Part shown: piece by piece, positions 16,787 through 25,308 of the stretch
Numbering within the stretch: the stretch's first letter is position 1
Layout of the letters: each line of letters opens with the position of its first letter
NCBI RefSeq assembly: GCF_004331955.1
Contig: NZ_CP036532.1
Span: 2,542,001 to 2,606,000 of the forward strand
Direction of reading: 5' to 3'
Length of the DNA stretch: 64,000 bases
Source: Roseitalea porphyridii
GTDB taxonomy: Bacteria > Pseudomonadota > Alphaproteobacteria > Rhizobiales > Rhizobiaceae
Notes under the pieces: generated by a model
The model's database searches: none
Told to the model about the DNA's origin: nothing
What the model saw: only the letters and a program-made list of their open reading frames with translations
Made by a program: the position numbers and the translations under genes

Positions 16787-18367
16787 CTATGCGGCGCTTC
16801 GGATCGTACGGCGGCGCAGCCTTGCAAGGATGCCGCGCAGCAGGCCGGCCTGCCGGTCCGGATCGGCGAGCAGGTCGAAGGCGACCGGCTCGGCGTCGGG
16901 CACCACGGTCGCCGGCGGCTCGGCGATATCCGGAAGCTCGAAGGCGACCGGCTCGGCCTCGGGCAGGGTCGCGGCCGCGGCGTTCGGGGCGGAATCGCTT
17001 GCCGACGCGTCGGGTGCCGCCGGTCGGTCGTTGCCCGCATCGTCATCGGCCGGCACGGTCCGCTCGACACCGGTCCGCACGAAACGGGGCGGTTCGGCCG
17101 CCGGTGTCGACGTCGGCTGGCTCCGCTCGCGCGGCGACGGCATCGTCCCGCCATTGGCGATCCGACGCAATTCGGAAAGCGCGAGTGCCTGGCGTCGCGC
17201 CGGCGCGGTCTGAAGGTCCTCGGGTTCGGCTGCCCTGAAGGGCACCGGCGTTGCCGGCGCGCGCGCGACGACAGGCAACGGGTCGGGCGCAGCGGTTGGC
17301 GCGGCAGCCCCGGTGTCCGGCACGGGCGGCGTCCCGGCGGCCTTGTCCTGCGTCCCGTCGCGTCCGGAACGCTCGGCCAGCAGCGTCAGGATCGCCTGGT
17401 CGATCTCGTCGTCCGGGTCGAGTTCGGCGGCCGGGCGGCCCGCCAGCGCCTGGCCCGCCGGACCGGATCGCATCTCCGCCACCGCCTCACCGATGCCGTG
17501 GCGTTCCGACCGGACCGCGACGAGCCTGATCTGCCCGGCCGGCGCCTCGTCGGTCGGGGGCAGATGGTCGACGCGCACGAGTTCGGCATCCGCCGCGCCG
17601 ACCGTCTCGCCGTCGGGCACGATCCCCCCGCGCTGATGGCAGGCAAAGACGAAGTCGACGGCCCGGTCCGCCATCCAGCCATAGGGCACGTCCTCGGGCG
17701 CGACCGAGACCGGAACGCCGACCAGATGCTCGGCGCCGGCCACCGCTATGCCCCTTGCGGCGTTCTTGTCGTCCTCCGCGTTGCGCAGAAGATGCGGCCG
17801 CACGAACAGGCCGTAGGGGGCCTGCGGCGCCTCGCCCTGGGCCGCCTCGCGCAGCACCGATTGCGACACCAGATGATCGCTTGGCCGCCAGTGCACGGCG
17901 CTCGCCCGGTTCTTGCCGGCGACATAGTCGGCAACCAGCAGGCACACCATCATCGCGCTGCGCGCCTGGCGCCAGTCCTCGAACGCCGGGGGCTCCGTCG
18001 CATCGCCCTGCGCGGCCTCGGTCTCCGCCGTATCCAGCCGTTCGGCGGAGATCAGCGTGCTCGCCACGTGCCGGCCGGCGATCGCCCTGGCCTCGGGCAT
18101 CATCAGATGGGTGACCGGATAGTCGAGCGCGGCCGCCAGCGATTTCGGCGAAACCGGCTGGGCGGCCTGGCGCACCGTCACGCGCACCGCGCCGAAGCGT
18201 ACGTCGAGGTCCTTTTCGGTGGATTCGGGGCCGGTGACGGCCCGCGCCGACAGACCGGCCCGGGCGGCCGCCAGACCGATGAAATCAAGAAGCTGCAGCC
18301 CGTCGACCGGGTCGTATCGGTCGTGCAGCAGCACACAGGTGACGGCTTGGATGGGTCTGATCTGCAT
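16787..18367 (-). CDS. Hypothetical protein with a low-complexity C-terminal half
   Basis: 526 residues, not recognised. The N-terminal 265 or so look globular (ITAV-like start MQIRPIQAVTCVLLHDR, LDYPVTHLMMPEARAIAG, ARSAMMVCLLVADYVAGKNRA, VPYGWMADRAVDFVFACHQ). Residues about 320-500 are rich in Ala, Pro, Asp and Glu and probably disordered, with a duplicated EAEPVAFELPDIAEPPATVV / DAEPVAFDLLADPD unit near the end. The extreme C-terminus is basic (ILARLRRRTIRSAA). No signal peptide or membrane helix. It lies between dadA-like and cobO, all leftward, but 83 bp separate it from cobO. Confidence 0.7.
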   Translation of the reverse strand: MQIRPIQAVTCVLLHDRYDPVDGLQLLDFIGLAAARAGLSARAVTGPESTEKDLDVRFGAVRVTVRQAAQPVSPKSLAAALDYPVTHLMMPEARAIAGRHVASTLISAERLDTAETEAAQGDATEPPAFEDWRQARSAMMVCLLVADYVAGKNRASAVHWRPSDHLVSQSVLREAAQGEAPQAPYGLFVRPHLLRNAEDDKNAARGIAVAGAEHLVGVPVSVAPEDVPYGWMADRAVDFVFACHQRGGIVPDGETVGAADAELVRVDHLPPTDEAPAGQIRLVAVRSERHGIGEAVAEMRSGPAGQALAGRPAAELDPDDEIDQAILTLLAERSGRDGTQDKAAGTPPVPDTGAAAPTAAPDPLPVVARAPATPVPFRAAEPEDLQTAPARRQALALSELRRIANGGTMPSPRERSQPTSTPAAEPPRFVRTGVERTVPADDDAGNDRPAAPDASASDSAPNAAAATLPEAEPVAFELPDIAEPPATVVPDAEPVAFDLLADPDRQAGLLRGILARLRRRTIRSAA

Positions 18368-18450
18368 CCGGCGACCTCGTCATCGTCGATCGCGCGGATT
18401 ATGGAGAAGCAGGGTTAACGAACCTGAAAACGCGCCGGCGAGCCGCCAGG

Positions 18451-19065
18451 CTACCACTCGACCCCGATCTGCGCCTTGATGCCCGCCCGGAACGGGTGCT
18501 TGACCAGTTCCATCTCGGTGACCAGGTCGGCGAGATCGACGAGTTCGTCCTTGGCGTTTCGGCCGGTGACAACGACGTGCGTCATCGGTGGCTTCGCGTC
18601 GCGCAGGAAGGCGACCACCTCGCCGACGTCGACATAATCGTAGCGCAAGGCGATGTTGATCTCGTCGAGCAGCACCATCGTGTTGGACGGATCGGCGATC
18701 AGTTCCTTCGCCTTGGCCCAGGCGGCCTGCGCCATCTCCATGTCGCGCCTCTTGTCCTGGGTCTCCCAGGTGAAGCCCTCGCCCATCGTGTGAAACTCGC
18801 ACAGATCGGCGAAATGGCGCTCGATCAGGTCGCGTTCGCCGGTCTGCATGCCGCCCTTGATGAACTGCACCACGGCGCATTTGCGGCCATGGGCGATGTG
18901 CCGGAAGATCATGCCGAAGGCGGCGGTCGACTTGCCCTTGCCCTTGCCGGTGTGGACGATAATCAGGCCCTTCTCGTCGGTCTTGGTGGCCATGATCTTG
19001 TCGCGCGCGGCCTTCTTCTTGGCCATCTTCTCGGCGTGGCGGTCATTGTCGTCAGGTTCGGCCAT
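18451..19065 (-). CDS. cobO: Cob(I)yrinic acid a,c-diamide adenosyltransferase CobO
   Basis: Transfers the 5'-deoxyadenosyl group to reduced corrinoid. P-loop HTGKGKGKSTAAFG (residues about 40-53), then VVQFIKGGMQTGE, WETQDKRRD, MVLLDEINIALRYDYV, VVVTGRNAKDELVDLADLVTEM, and the C-terminal GIKAQIGVEW, all diagnostic of CobA/CobO type ATR. 204 residues from MAEPDDNDRHAEKM; the start lies inside the GNAT gene (14-bp overlap). Last gene of the riboswitch-led cobU-cobW-cobN operon. Confidence 0.95.
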   Translation of the reverse strand: MAEPDDNDRHAEKMAKKKAARDKIMATKTDEKGLIIVHTGKGKGKSTAAFGMIFRHIAHGRKCAVVQFIKGGMQTGERDLIERHFADLCEFHTMGEGFTWETQDKRRDMEMAQAAWAKAKELIADPSNTMVLLDEINIALRYDYVDVGEVVAFLRDAKPPMTHVVVTGRNAKDELVDLADLVTEMELVKHPFRAGIKAQIGVEW

Positions 19066-19513
19066 CGCCGTTCTCCCCGTCGTTTCCGGCGGCATCGAGC
19101 CGCTTGCAGTACCAGATGCGCTGCGGAGCATCGCCCACGGCCGGCAGCCGGCCGATCTCCGCATAGCCCATCCTGTCGTAGAAGCCGGGTGCCTGAAAGT
19201 CGAACGTGTCCAGATAGACCCCGGCAAGGCCGCGCTCGCGCGCGACCGTCTCGATCCGCGCCATCAGCGCGGCGCCGATGCCGCCCCCACGCGCGTCCGC
19301 GCTGACGCCGATATAGGCCACATAGACCCAGCCCTGCATGATCCGGCAGAACGCGCCGCCAAGGAACCGGCCGTCATTGCCGACCGCGCGCAGATGGAAC
19401 GGCTCGATCTCGAAAGGCCGGCCGGCCGCCTCTGCCGCTTCGGACATCGGCGCCAGCGTTTCCTCGACCAGCGCGGGTTCTTCGCCGGCAACGAACACGA
19501 TCTCACCGAGCAT
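19052..19513 (-). CDS. GNAT-family acetyltransferase
   Basis: 153 residues with the GNAT core: VAYIGVSADARGGGIGAALMARIETVARERG is motif A (acetyl-CoA binding), followed by GVYLDTFDFQAPGFYDRMGYAEIGRLP. The start is inside cobN, preceded by CCGGAG; it overlaps cobN by 11 bp and cobO by 14 bp, so it is translated within the cob operon. The substrate is unknown, and GNAT proteins are not a standard cobalamin step. The tight overlaps make its co-expression notable. Confidence 0.82.
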   Translation of the reverse strand: MLGEIVFVAGEEPALVEETLAPMSEAAEAAGRPFEIEPFHLRAVGNDGRFLGGAFCRIMQGWVYVAYIGVSADARGGGIGAALMARIETVARERGLAGVYLDTFDFQAPGFYDRMGYAEIGRLPAVGDAPQRIWYCKRLDAAGNDGENGDGRT

Positions 19514-22500
19514 CGGCTTCTCCGGCAAGTTCACCCAGGCGCATCCGCGCAGAGTTCGATTTCGGCGTCCACAGGCCGCGTTCGATCGCTTCGCCGAGGC
19601 GTTCGGCGATTTCGGCCAGCGCGTCGGGGTTCTTGTCGGCGATGAACGCGCGCACGGTCTCGTCGACCAGATAGGCCTGATAGACTGCCTCGAAATGATG
19701 ATCGCGCACCGCGCCCGTCGTCGCCGCGAAGGCGAACATGTAGTCGACCGTGGCGGCCATCTCGAAGGCGCCCTTGTAGCCGTGCCGCATGACGCCCTCG
19801 ATCCATTTGGGATTGACGACGCGCGCCCGCACCACGCGCCCGATCTCGTCCTCGAGCGTGCGGATGACCGGGCGCTCGGGCCGCGAATGATCATTGTGAT
19901 AGACCGCAGGGCGCGCGCCCCTGATCGTTTCGACCGCCGCGGTCATGCCCCCCTCGAACTGATAATAGTCGTCGGAGTCCAGAAGATCGTGCTCGCGATT
20001 GTCCTGGTTCTGGACGACCGCCTCGACGCTGGCGAGCCTGGTCTCGAACGCGGCGCGTTCGGCCCGGCCTTCGACGTTCGCCCCATAAGCGTATGAGCCC
20101 CAGACCATGTAGGCCTCGGCCAGGTCGGCGGCGCTGTCCCAGCCCTTCTCGTCGATCAGCGCCTGCAGTCCCGCGCCATAGGCGCCCGGCCTGGACCCGA
20201 AGACGCGAAAACCGGCCCGGCGCGCGGCCTCGTCCTCGGCCACGCCTGTAGATTCCAGCCGCGCCCGCTCGGCATTCATGCGCGCGGCGATCGGGTTGTC
20301 CGCCGCGTCCTCGTCGAGCGCGCCGATTGCCCGCACCGCCCTGTCGAACAGGGCGATCTGGTCGGGAAACGCATCGCGGAAGAAGCCGGAGATGCGCAGC
20401 GTGACGTCGACGCGCGGCCGGCCGAGCGCGGCCAGCGGGATGATCTCGTAGCCGGTCACCCGCCGCGAGGCGCCGTCCCAGACCGGCTTGGCCCCGATCA
20501 GCGCCATGGCCTGGGCGATATCGTCGCCGCCGGTGCGCATGTTGGAGGTGCCCCAGGCGGTCAGGCCGAGCGATGTGGGCCATTCGCCATGGTCCTGCAC
20601 ATGCCGCGTCACCAGAAGGTCGGCCGATTTGCGGCCCAGATCCCACGCCGTCTCGGTCGGCACCGCGCGGCTGTCGACGGAAAAGAAATTGCGCCCTGTC
20701 GGCAGCACGTCCGGCCGCCCGCGCGTCGGCGCGCCCGACGGCCCCGGCGCGACGAACCGCCCGTCGAGCGCGGTCAGCACGCCGTCGATCTCGGCGGGTC
20801 CGCAGGCGGCGACCGAAGGTTTCAGTTCGCCCTCGATCCGATCGAGCACGGCGCGCGTGCGGGTCCAGTCATCCGGGCACGCCATCTCGCCGCCGACCAG
20901 CCGCGCCGCCAGCAATTCGATCCGCTCGACCGTATCGCCATTTGTGCGCCAGGGATCGTCCGAGAGTTCTTGAAGGATGTCAGGCCTCGGCCCGCGCCAA
21001 GGCTCGGCCATGGCGCAGTCGAGGGGGTCGAAAGGTGAAACACCCCCCTCTGTCGGCTTCGCCGACATCTCCCCCGCAAGGGGGGAGAGTGGCCGGATGC
21101 CGTCAGCCCTAGCTCCCATTCTCCCCCCTTGCGGGGGAGATGTCCCGTCAGGGACAGAGGGGGGTACCCGATGCACGCGCGCATCATGCCCGCCAGGCAA
21201 ACCCTCACCCCGAGCTTGTCGAAGGGGCGCGCTTTCCCCTCGTCCTTCCACGGGCTCAGGATGAGGGGAAAGCAAATCCGCCGAAATCGCCCGATGCAGG
21301 CTGTCCTGATTTGCCGAAGGAACCCGCGCCAGCGCCACGGTGAGATCGGTCAGCAGCCGGCCTTCCGGCGCTTTTCCGAACACGTGCAGCCCGTCGCGGA
21401 TCTGCATTTCCTTCAGATCACACAGATAGGCGTCGAGCTTTTCGAGCGCCGTGTCATCGCCTTCGCCCTCACCGATGCCCGCGTCATGATCGAGCCCGAT
21501 GTCGCGGACCAGATCGAGAATGCGCGTCTTCAGAAGCTTCAGCCGGCGCGGATCGTTGCCGGCCGCCTCGAAATATTCGTCGACCAGCGCTTCGAGATCC
21601 TTCAGCGGGCCATAGCTCTCCGCGCGCGTCAGCGGCGGCGTCAGATGATCGACGATCACCGCCGCGGCCCGGCGCTTGGCCTGCGTGCCCTCGCCCGGAT
21701 CGTTGACGATGAACGGATAGACATGCGGCAGCGGGCCGAGCGCGGCTTCCGGCCAGCAGGTTTCGGCCAGCGCCAGCGCCTTGCCCGGCAACCATTCCAG
21801 ATTGCCGTGCTTGCCCATATGGACGATCGCGTGCACGCCGACCTGCCCGCGCAGGAACGCGTAGAAGGCGAGATAACCATGCGGCGGAACAAGGTCCGGC
21901 GAGTGGTAACTCTCCTTGGGGTCGATGTTGTATCCGCGCGCCGGCTGGATGCCGACGAACACGTTGCCGAACCGCGTCAGCGGCAGCGCGAACCGGCTAT
22001 CATCGAAGAACGGATCGGCCTCCGGCTCGCCCCAGCGTTCACGAACCTCGATCTGATTCTCAACCGGAAGCGATGCGAAGAACGCCTTGTATTGATTCAG
22101 CGAAATCGTCTCGCGCACTTCGCGCCCGTCGGTCGCCGCATTGGTCGGCCCGGCCTTGAGATGGTTGATGAGCGCATCGCCATCGGCGGGAAATTCGCCG
22201 ACATCGTAGCCGGCCGCCTTCATCGCGCGCAGCACTTCGACGCTGCCCGCAGGCGTATCGAGCCCGACCCCGTTTGCGAGCCGCCCGTCGCGGTTGGGGT
22301 AGTTGGCGAGCACGAGCGCGATGCGCCGTTCGGCCGCCGCAGTCCGCCGCAGCCGCGCCCAGTTGGCGGCCAGATCGGCGACGAAGGCGATCCGGTCGGC
22401 GACCGGCCTGTGGGTGACGATGTTCGCCTCGGTCGCCGCGTCCCATGTCTCAGCCGCCTTGAAGGAGACGGCGCGCGACAGCACACGCCCGTCCACCTCG

Positions 22501-23480
22501 GGCAGCGCGACGTTCATCGCCAGATCGCGCGCGGTCAGCCCCTGCGTCGAAGCTTCCCACACCTCGTGCGGCGAACCGGCGAGCACCGCCTGCAGCACCG
22601 GCGCGCCGGTGGCTTCGAGCACGGTCGGCACGCGCGCCCCGCCCGGCGCGGAGACGGCAAAGCCTGTCATGTTGACGACCACGTCCGGCGGGGCCTTGTC
22701 GAACAGCCTTGCCACGGTCGCAGCCGACACATCGTCCTTCAGGCTCGACACATAGACCGGCGTCACCGCCATGCCGCGCGCGGCGAGCGCGTCTGCCAGC
22801 GCCTCGACCGGCGCGGTCTGGCCCGACTGCACCAGCGCCCGGTAGAACACGATGGCCGCCAAGCCCTCATCCTGAGGCGTGAGCACACACCCCTCTCCCT
22901 TCGAGGCTCGCTTCGCTCGCACCTCAGGATGAGGGCGTGCGTCGGCCCACACCCCCGCTTTCAGCAACGGGGAAGCCGTGCCCTCGATGGGCCGGCCCGC
23001 GATCAGATCATCGCAGGCGTCAAGGAACCCGCGCGCATTGTCCGCCCCGCCCTCGCGCAGGAACGCCCACAGCGCATCGCAGTCGCCCGGCGCGACCGTG
23101 CAGAACGGCGAAAGGCCGGGGTCCGGCCTGTCGTCGCCCGGAACCAGCGCCAGCGCGAAGCCGTGCGCATCGGCGGCCGACCTGAGCGCCTCGGTGACAT
23201 AGCGCCAGTAGGACTGCCCGCCGAGCAGCCGCGCGACGACGAGCCTGGCATGCCGGCCCGTGCGCGCGATCCAGCTGTCGACGCTCATTTCGTGGCGAAG
23301 CTGCATCAGGTTGACGAGCCGCAGCGCGGTTTCGCCATCGCGCGCCCGGTGCGCGGCGGCGAGCGCGGCCAGTTCGGTGTCGGCCGCCGACAGCACGCAC
23401 ACATCGCCCGGCGTCTGGCCGAGATCGACCGCCTCGCCCTCGTCGCCGATGGAGCCCTTCTGTGCGAGCAGCAGGTGCAT
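19503..23480 (-). CDS. cobN: Cobaltochelatase large subunit CobN, with repeat-derived insertions
   Basis: Large subunit of the aerobic ATP-dependent CobNST chelatase that inserts cobalt into hydrogenobyrinic acid diamide. Family landmarks: VLANYPNRDGRLANGVGLDTPAS-like, HSPDLVPPHGYLAFYAFL, AIVHMGKHGNLEWLPGKALAL, PFIVNDPGEGTQAKRRAAAV and, near the C-terminus, DSDDYYQFEGGMTAAVE and HGYKGAFEMAATVDY. 1325 residues against a usual 1220-1280. The excess lies at about residues 182-207 and 736-814, both encoded by dispersed repeats. CobS and CobT are not in the window. Confidence 0.94.
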   Translation of the reverse strand: MHLLLAQKGSIGDEGEAVDLGQTPGDVCVLSAADTELAALAAAHRARDGETALRLVNLMQLRHEMSVDSWIARTGRHARLVVARLLGGQSYWRYVTEALRSAADAHGFALALVPGDDRPDPGLSPFCTVAPGDCDALWAFLREGGADNARGFLDACDDLIAGRPIEGTASPLLKAGVWADARPHPEVRAKRASKGEGCVLTPQDEGLAAIVFYRALVQSGQTAPVEALADALAARGMAVTPVYVSSLKDDVSAATVARLFDKAPPDVVVNMTGFAVSAPGGARVPTVLEATGAPVLQAVLAGSPHEVWEASTQGLTARDLAMNVALPEVDGRVLSRAVSFKAAETWDAATEANIVTHRPVADRIAFVADLAANWARLRRTAAAERRIALVLANYPNRDGRLANGVGLDTPAGSVEVLRAMKAAGYDVGEFPADGDALINHLKAGPTNAATDGREVRETISLNQYKAFFASLPVENQIEVRERWGEPEADPFFDDSRFALPLTRFGNVFVGIQPARGYNIDPKESYHSPDLVPPHGYLAFYAFLRGQVGVHAIVHMGKHGNLEWLPGKALALAETCWPEAALGPLPHVYPFIVNDPGEGTQAKRRAAAVIVDHLTPPLTRAESYGPLKDLEALVDEYFEAAGNDPRRLKLLKTRILDLVRDIGLDHDAGIGEGEGDDTALEKLDAYLCDLKEMQIRDGLHVFGKAPEGRLLTDLTVALARVPSANQDSLHRAISADLLSPHPEPVEGRGESAPLRQARGEGLPGGHDARVHRVPPSVPDGTSPPQGGRMGARADGIRPLSPLAGEMSAKPTEGGVSPFDPLDCAMAEPWRGPRPDILQELSDDPWRTNGDTVERIELLAARLVGGEMACPDDWTRTRAVLDRIEGELKPSVAACGPAEIDGVLTALDGRFVAPGPSGAPTRGRPDVLPTGRNFFSVDSRAVPTETAWDLGRKSADLLVTRHVQDHGEWPTSLGLTAWGTSNMRTGGDDIAQAMALIGAKPVWDGASRRVTGYEIIPLAALGRPRVDVTLRISGFFRDAFPDQIALFDRAVRAIGALDEDAADNPIAARMNAERARLESTGVAEDEAARRAGFRVFGSRPGAYGAGLQALIDEKGWDSAADLAEAYMVWGSYAYGANVEGRAERAAFETRLASVEAVVQNQDNREHDLLDSDDYYQFEGGMTAAVETIRGARPAVYHNDHSRPERPVIRTLEDEIGRVVRARVVNPKWIEGVMRHGYKGAFEMAATVDYMFAFAATTGAVRDHHFEAVYQAYLVDETVRAFIADKNPDALAEIAERLGEAIERGLWTPKSNSARMRLGELAGEADAR
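21038..21275. repeat. Composite repeat insertion inside cobN (residues about 736-814)
   Basis: An inverted repeat of about 130 bp (CCCCCCTCTGTCGGCTTCGC at the left, answered by CAGAGGGGGGT at 21156-21166) contains two GGGGGAGAT-type arms. It is followed by a CCCTCACCCCGAGCTTGTCG unit and a CCCTCGTCC / GGATGAGGGG unit. Translation gives PSVPDGTSPPQGG and SPLAGEMSAKPTEGG, peptides unlike CobN. The frame is kept open through the whole insert. Confidence 0.82.
22864..22937. repeat. Palindromic repeat insertion inside cobN (residues about 182-207)
   Basis: CCCTCATCCTGAGGCGTGAG at the left is answered by CGCACCTCAGGATGAGGGCG at the right, around CTTCGAGGCTCGCTTCGCTC. It encodes HPEVRAKRASKGEG in the cobN frame. 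Confidence 0.85.
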
Positions 23481-23526
23481 CAGCGCCCGCCGGCCCGGAT
23501 GGTTCGCCGCGTTCCACGGAGCATCC

Positions 23527-23680
23527 GCCCCTCACCCTCACCCTTACCCTCTCCCCGCAGGCGGGGAGAGGGAGGCGCAGGCCACTCAACTGCCGATGCA
23601 ACCATCCCGCCGGCCCGGTCGGGCATCGAAGTGGAAGTCCCCCTCTCCCCGCGTGCGGGGAGAGGGTAAGGGTGAGGGGC
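23527..23680. repeat. Large inverted-repeat element between cobN and cobW
   Basis: Terminal arms GCCCCTCACCCTCACCCTTA (left) and TAAGGGTGAGGGGC (right) are inverted. Each continues into a small CTCTCCCCGC.GCGGGGAGAG palindrome. About 154 bp in all. It occupies most of the only sizeable gap in the hupE-cobO operon and could influence read-through from cobW into cobN. Confidence 0.8.
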
Positions 23681-23691
23681 TACCATCGCGC

Positions 23692-24765
23692 TCACTCCGC
23701 CGCGATCACGGCCTCGGCGGTCGCCGCACGGACCGCCGCCTCGATCGCCGCCCGGTCCATGCCGTGCAGGCCGATGACGACGAGCCGCGTCGAGGGTTGC
23801 TCGCCCGCGCCCCAGGGCCGGTCGAAATAGGTGTCGATCCGCTGGCCGACCGCTTGGACGACCAGCCGCATCGGCTTGCCCGGCACGGCGCAAAAGCCCT
23901 TCAGGCGCAGCACGTCATGGTCGGCGATAATCCGTTTCAGTGCGGCGACGAACCCGTCCGGATCAGCCACCGCGCCGGCCGCGACGACGAAGCTGTCGAA
24001 ATCGTCATGGTCGTGCTCGTGCCCGTCCTCATGGTGCAGCTCGTGATGCGACTTGCGCGCGCCGATCTGCTCCTCGGTCGCGGCACCGAGCCCCAGCAGC
24101 ACCTCGATCGGCAGTTCGCCATGGCTGGCATGGATGACCTTGAGCGGCCGGTCGACCTGCCCGGCGACGTTGGCGCGCACCGCCTCAAGGCGCGCCTCGT
24201 CGAGGAGATCGGCCTTGTTCAGCACCACCATGTCGGCGGCCCGGATCTGGTCCTCGAAAAGCTCCTCCAGCGGGCTTTCATGGTCGAGACTGTCATCGGC
24301 CGCCCGCTGCGCGTCGAGCGCGTCATGGTCGGACGCGAACCGGCCGTCGGCCACCGCTGCCGCGTCGATCACCGTCACCACCCCGTCGACGGTCACCTGC
24401 GTCCTGATATCGGGCCAGTTGAAGGCGGCGACCAGCGGCTGCGGCAGCGCCAGCCCGGACGTCTCGATGACGATGTGATCGGGCCGGTTCTCGCGTTCGA
24501 GCAGCGCCGTCATGGTCGGCACGAAATCGTCGGCGACCGTGCAGCAGATGCAGCCATTGGTCAGTTCGACAATGTCGTCCTCGCTGCAGTTCTCGACGCC
24601 GCAGCCCTTGAGCACCTCGCCGTCGACGCCCAGATCGCCGAACTCGTTGATGATCAGCGCGATCCGGCGGCCGCCGGCATTGGCAAGCATGTTGCGGATC
24701 ATCGTCGTCTTGCCCGCGCCGAGAAATCCGGTGATCACGGTGGCGGGGATCTTCGCGTTGAGCAT
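23692..24765 (-). CDS. cobW: CobW GTPase (COG0523 metal chaperone)
   Basis: Walker A GFLGAGKTTMIRNML (residues about 13-27), the metal-binding GCICCT, the switch region IVIETSGLALPQPL, NKADLL for guanine recognition, and a C-terminal CobW domain (VLRLKGFCAVPGKP, RLVVIGLHGMD). A His/Asp/Glu-rich loop (HHELHHEDGHEHDHDD) lies before the C-terminal domain. Thought to deliver cobalt for CobNST. 357 residues. It follows cobU by 3 bp in the riboswitch-controlled operon. Confidence 0.94.
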   Translation of the reverse strand: MLNAKIPATVITGFLGAGKTTMIRNMLANAGGRRIALIINEFGDLGVDGEVLKGCGVENCSEDDIVELTNGCICCTVADDFVPTMTALLERENRPDHIVIETSGLALPQPLVAAFNWPDIRTQVTVDGVVTVIDAAAVADGRFASDHDALDAQRAADDSLDHESPLEELFEDQIRAADMVVLNKADLLDEARLEAVRANVAGQVDRPLKVIHASHGELPIEVLLGLGAATEEQIGARKSHHELHHEDGHEHDHDDFDSFVVAAGAVADPDGFVAALKRIIADHDVLRLKGFCAVPGKPMRLVVQAVGQRIDTYFDRPWGAGEQPSTRLVVIGLHGMDRAAIEAAVRAATAEAVIAAE

Positions 24766-24768
24766 GTC

Positions 24769-25290
24769 TCAGCCTTTCAGTTTCATCGGCAGGCCGGCGG
24801 CCATGAACACGACATGGTCGGCGTGCGCGGCCACTTCCTGGTTGAGACGGCCCGCATGATCGCGGAAATCGCGGGCCATCCTGTTGTCCGGCACGATGCC
24901 GAGCCCCACCTCGTTGGAGACCAGCACGACCGGGCTTTCGAGCGCGGCCAACGCATCGAGCAGAGCAAAGCTGCGAGCCTCGATGTCGGCTTCGGCCAGC
25001 ATCAGGTTGGTCACCCACAGCGTCAGGCAGTCGACCAGCACCGCCCTGCCCCGGGACGCCTGACGCGCCAGCACGCCTTCGAGATCGTCGTGCTCCTCGA
25101 CCAGCAGCCAGTCCGGCCCGCGCCGCGCCCGGTGGTGGGCGATGCGATCGCGCATCTCCTCGTCGAAGATCTGCGCGGTCGCCACATAGACCGGCGTCAG
25201 GCCCGATTCGGCGACCAGCTTTTCGGCAAAGGCCGACTTGCCGGACCGGGCCCCGCCAAGGACGAGGGTCACGCCTTCAAGCGGCGCCAT
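24769..25290 (-). CDS. cobU: Adenosylcobinamide kinase / guanylyltransferase CobU (CobP)
   Basis: Phosphorylates adenosylcobinamide and converts the product to GDP-cobinamide for lower-ligand attachment. P-loop [15 protein letters not shown] (residues about 9-23), [26 protein letters not shown] with the guanylylated His, [13 protein letters not shown], and [15 protein letters not shown]. 173 residues, full length. Second gene after hupE in the riboswitch-led unit. Confidence 0.95.
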   Translation of the reverse strand: MAPLEGVTLVLGGARSGKSAFAEKLVAESGLTPVYVATAQIFDEEMRDRIAHHRARRGPDWLLVEEHDDLEGVLARQASRGRAVLVDCLTLWVTNLMLAEADIEARSFALLDALAALESPVVLVSNEVGLGIVPDNRMARDFRDHAGRLNQEVAAHADHVVFMAAGLPMKLKG

Positions 25291-25308
25291 CGCCTCTTGC
25301 CCGGCGTA

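Noticed and set aside
21129-23669. Long plus-strand frame opposite cobN (and similar long frames opposite other genes)
   Set aside because: Arg/His/Asp-rich translations typical of the reverse of GC-rich coding DNA; the minus-strand gene has full family motifs.
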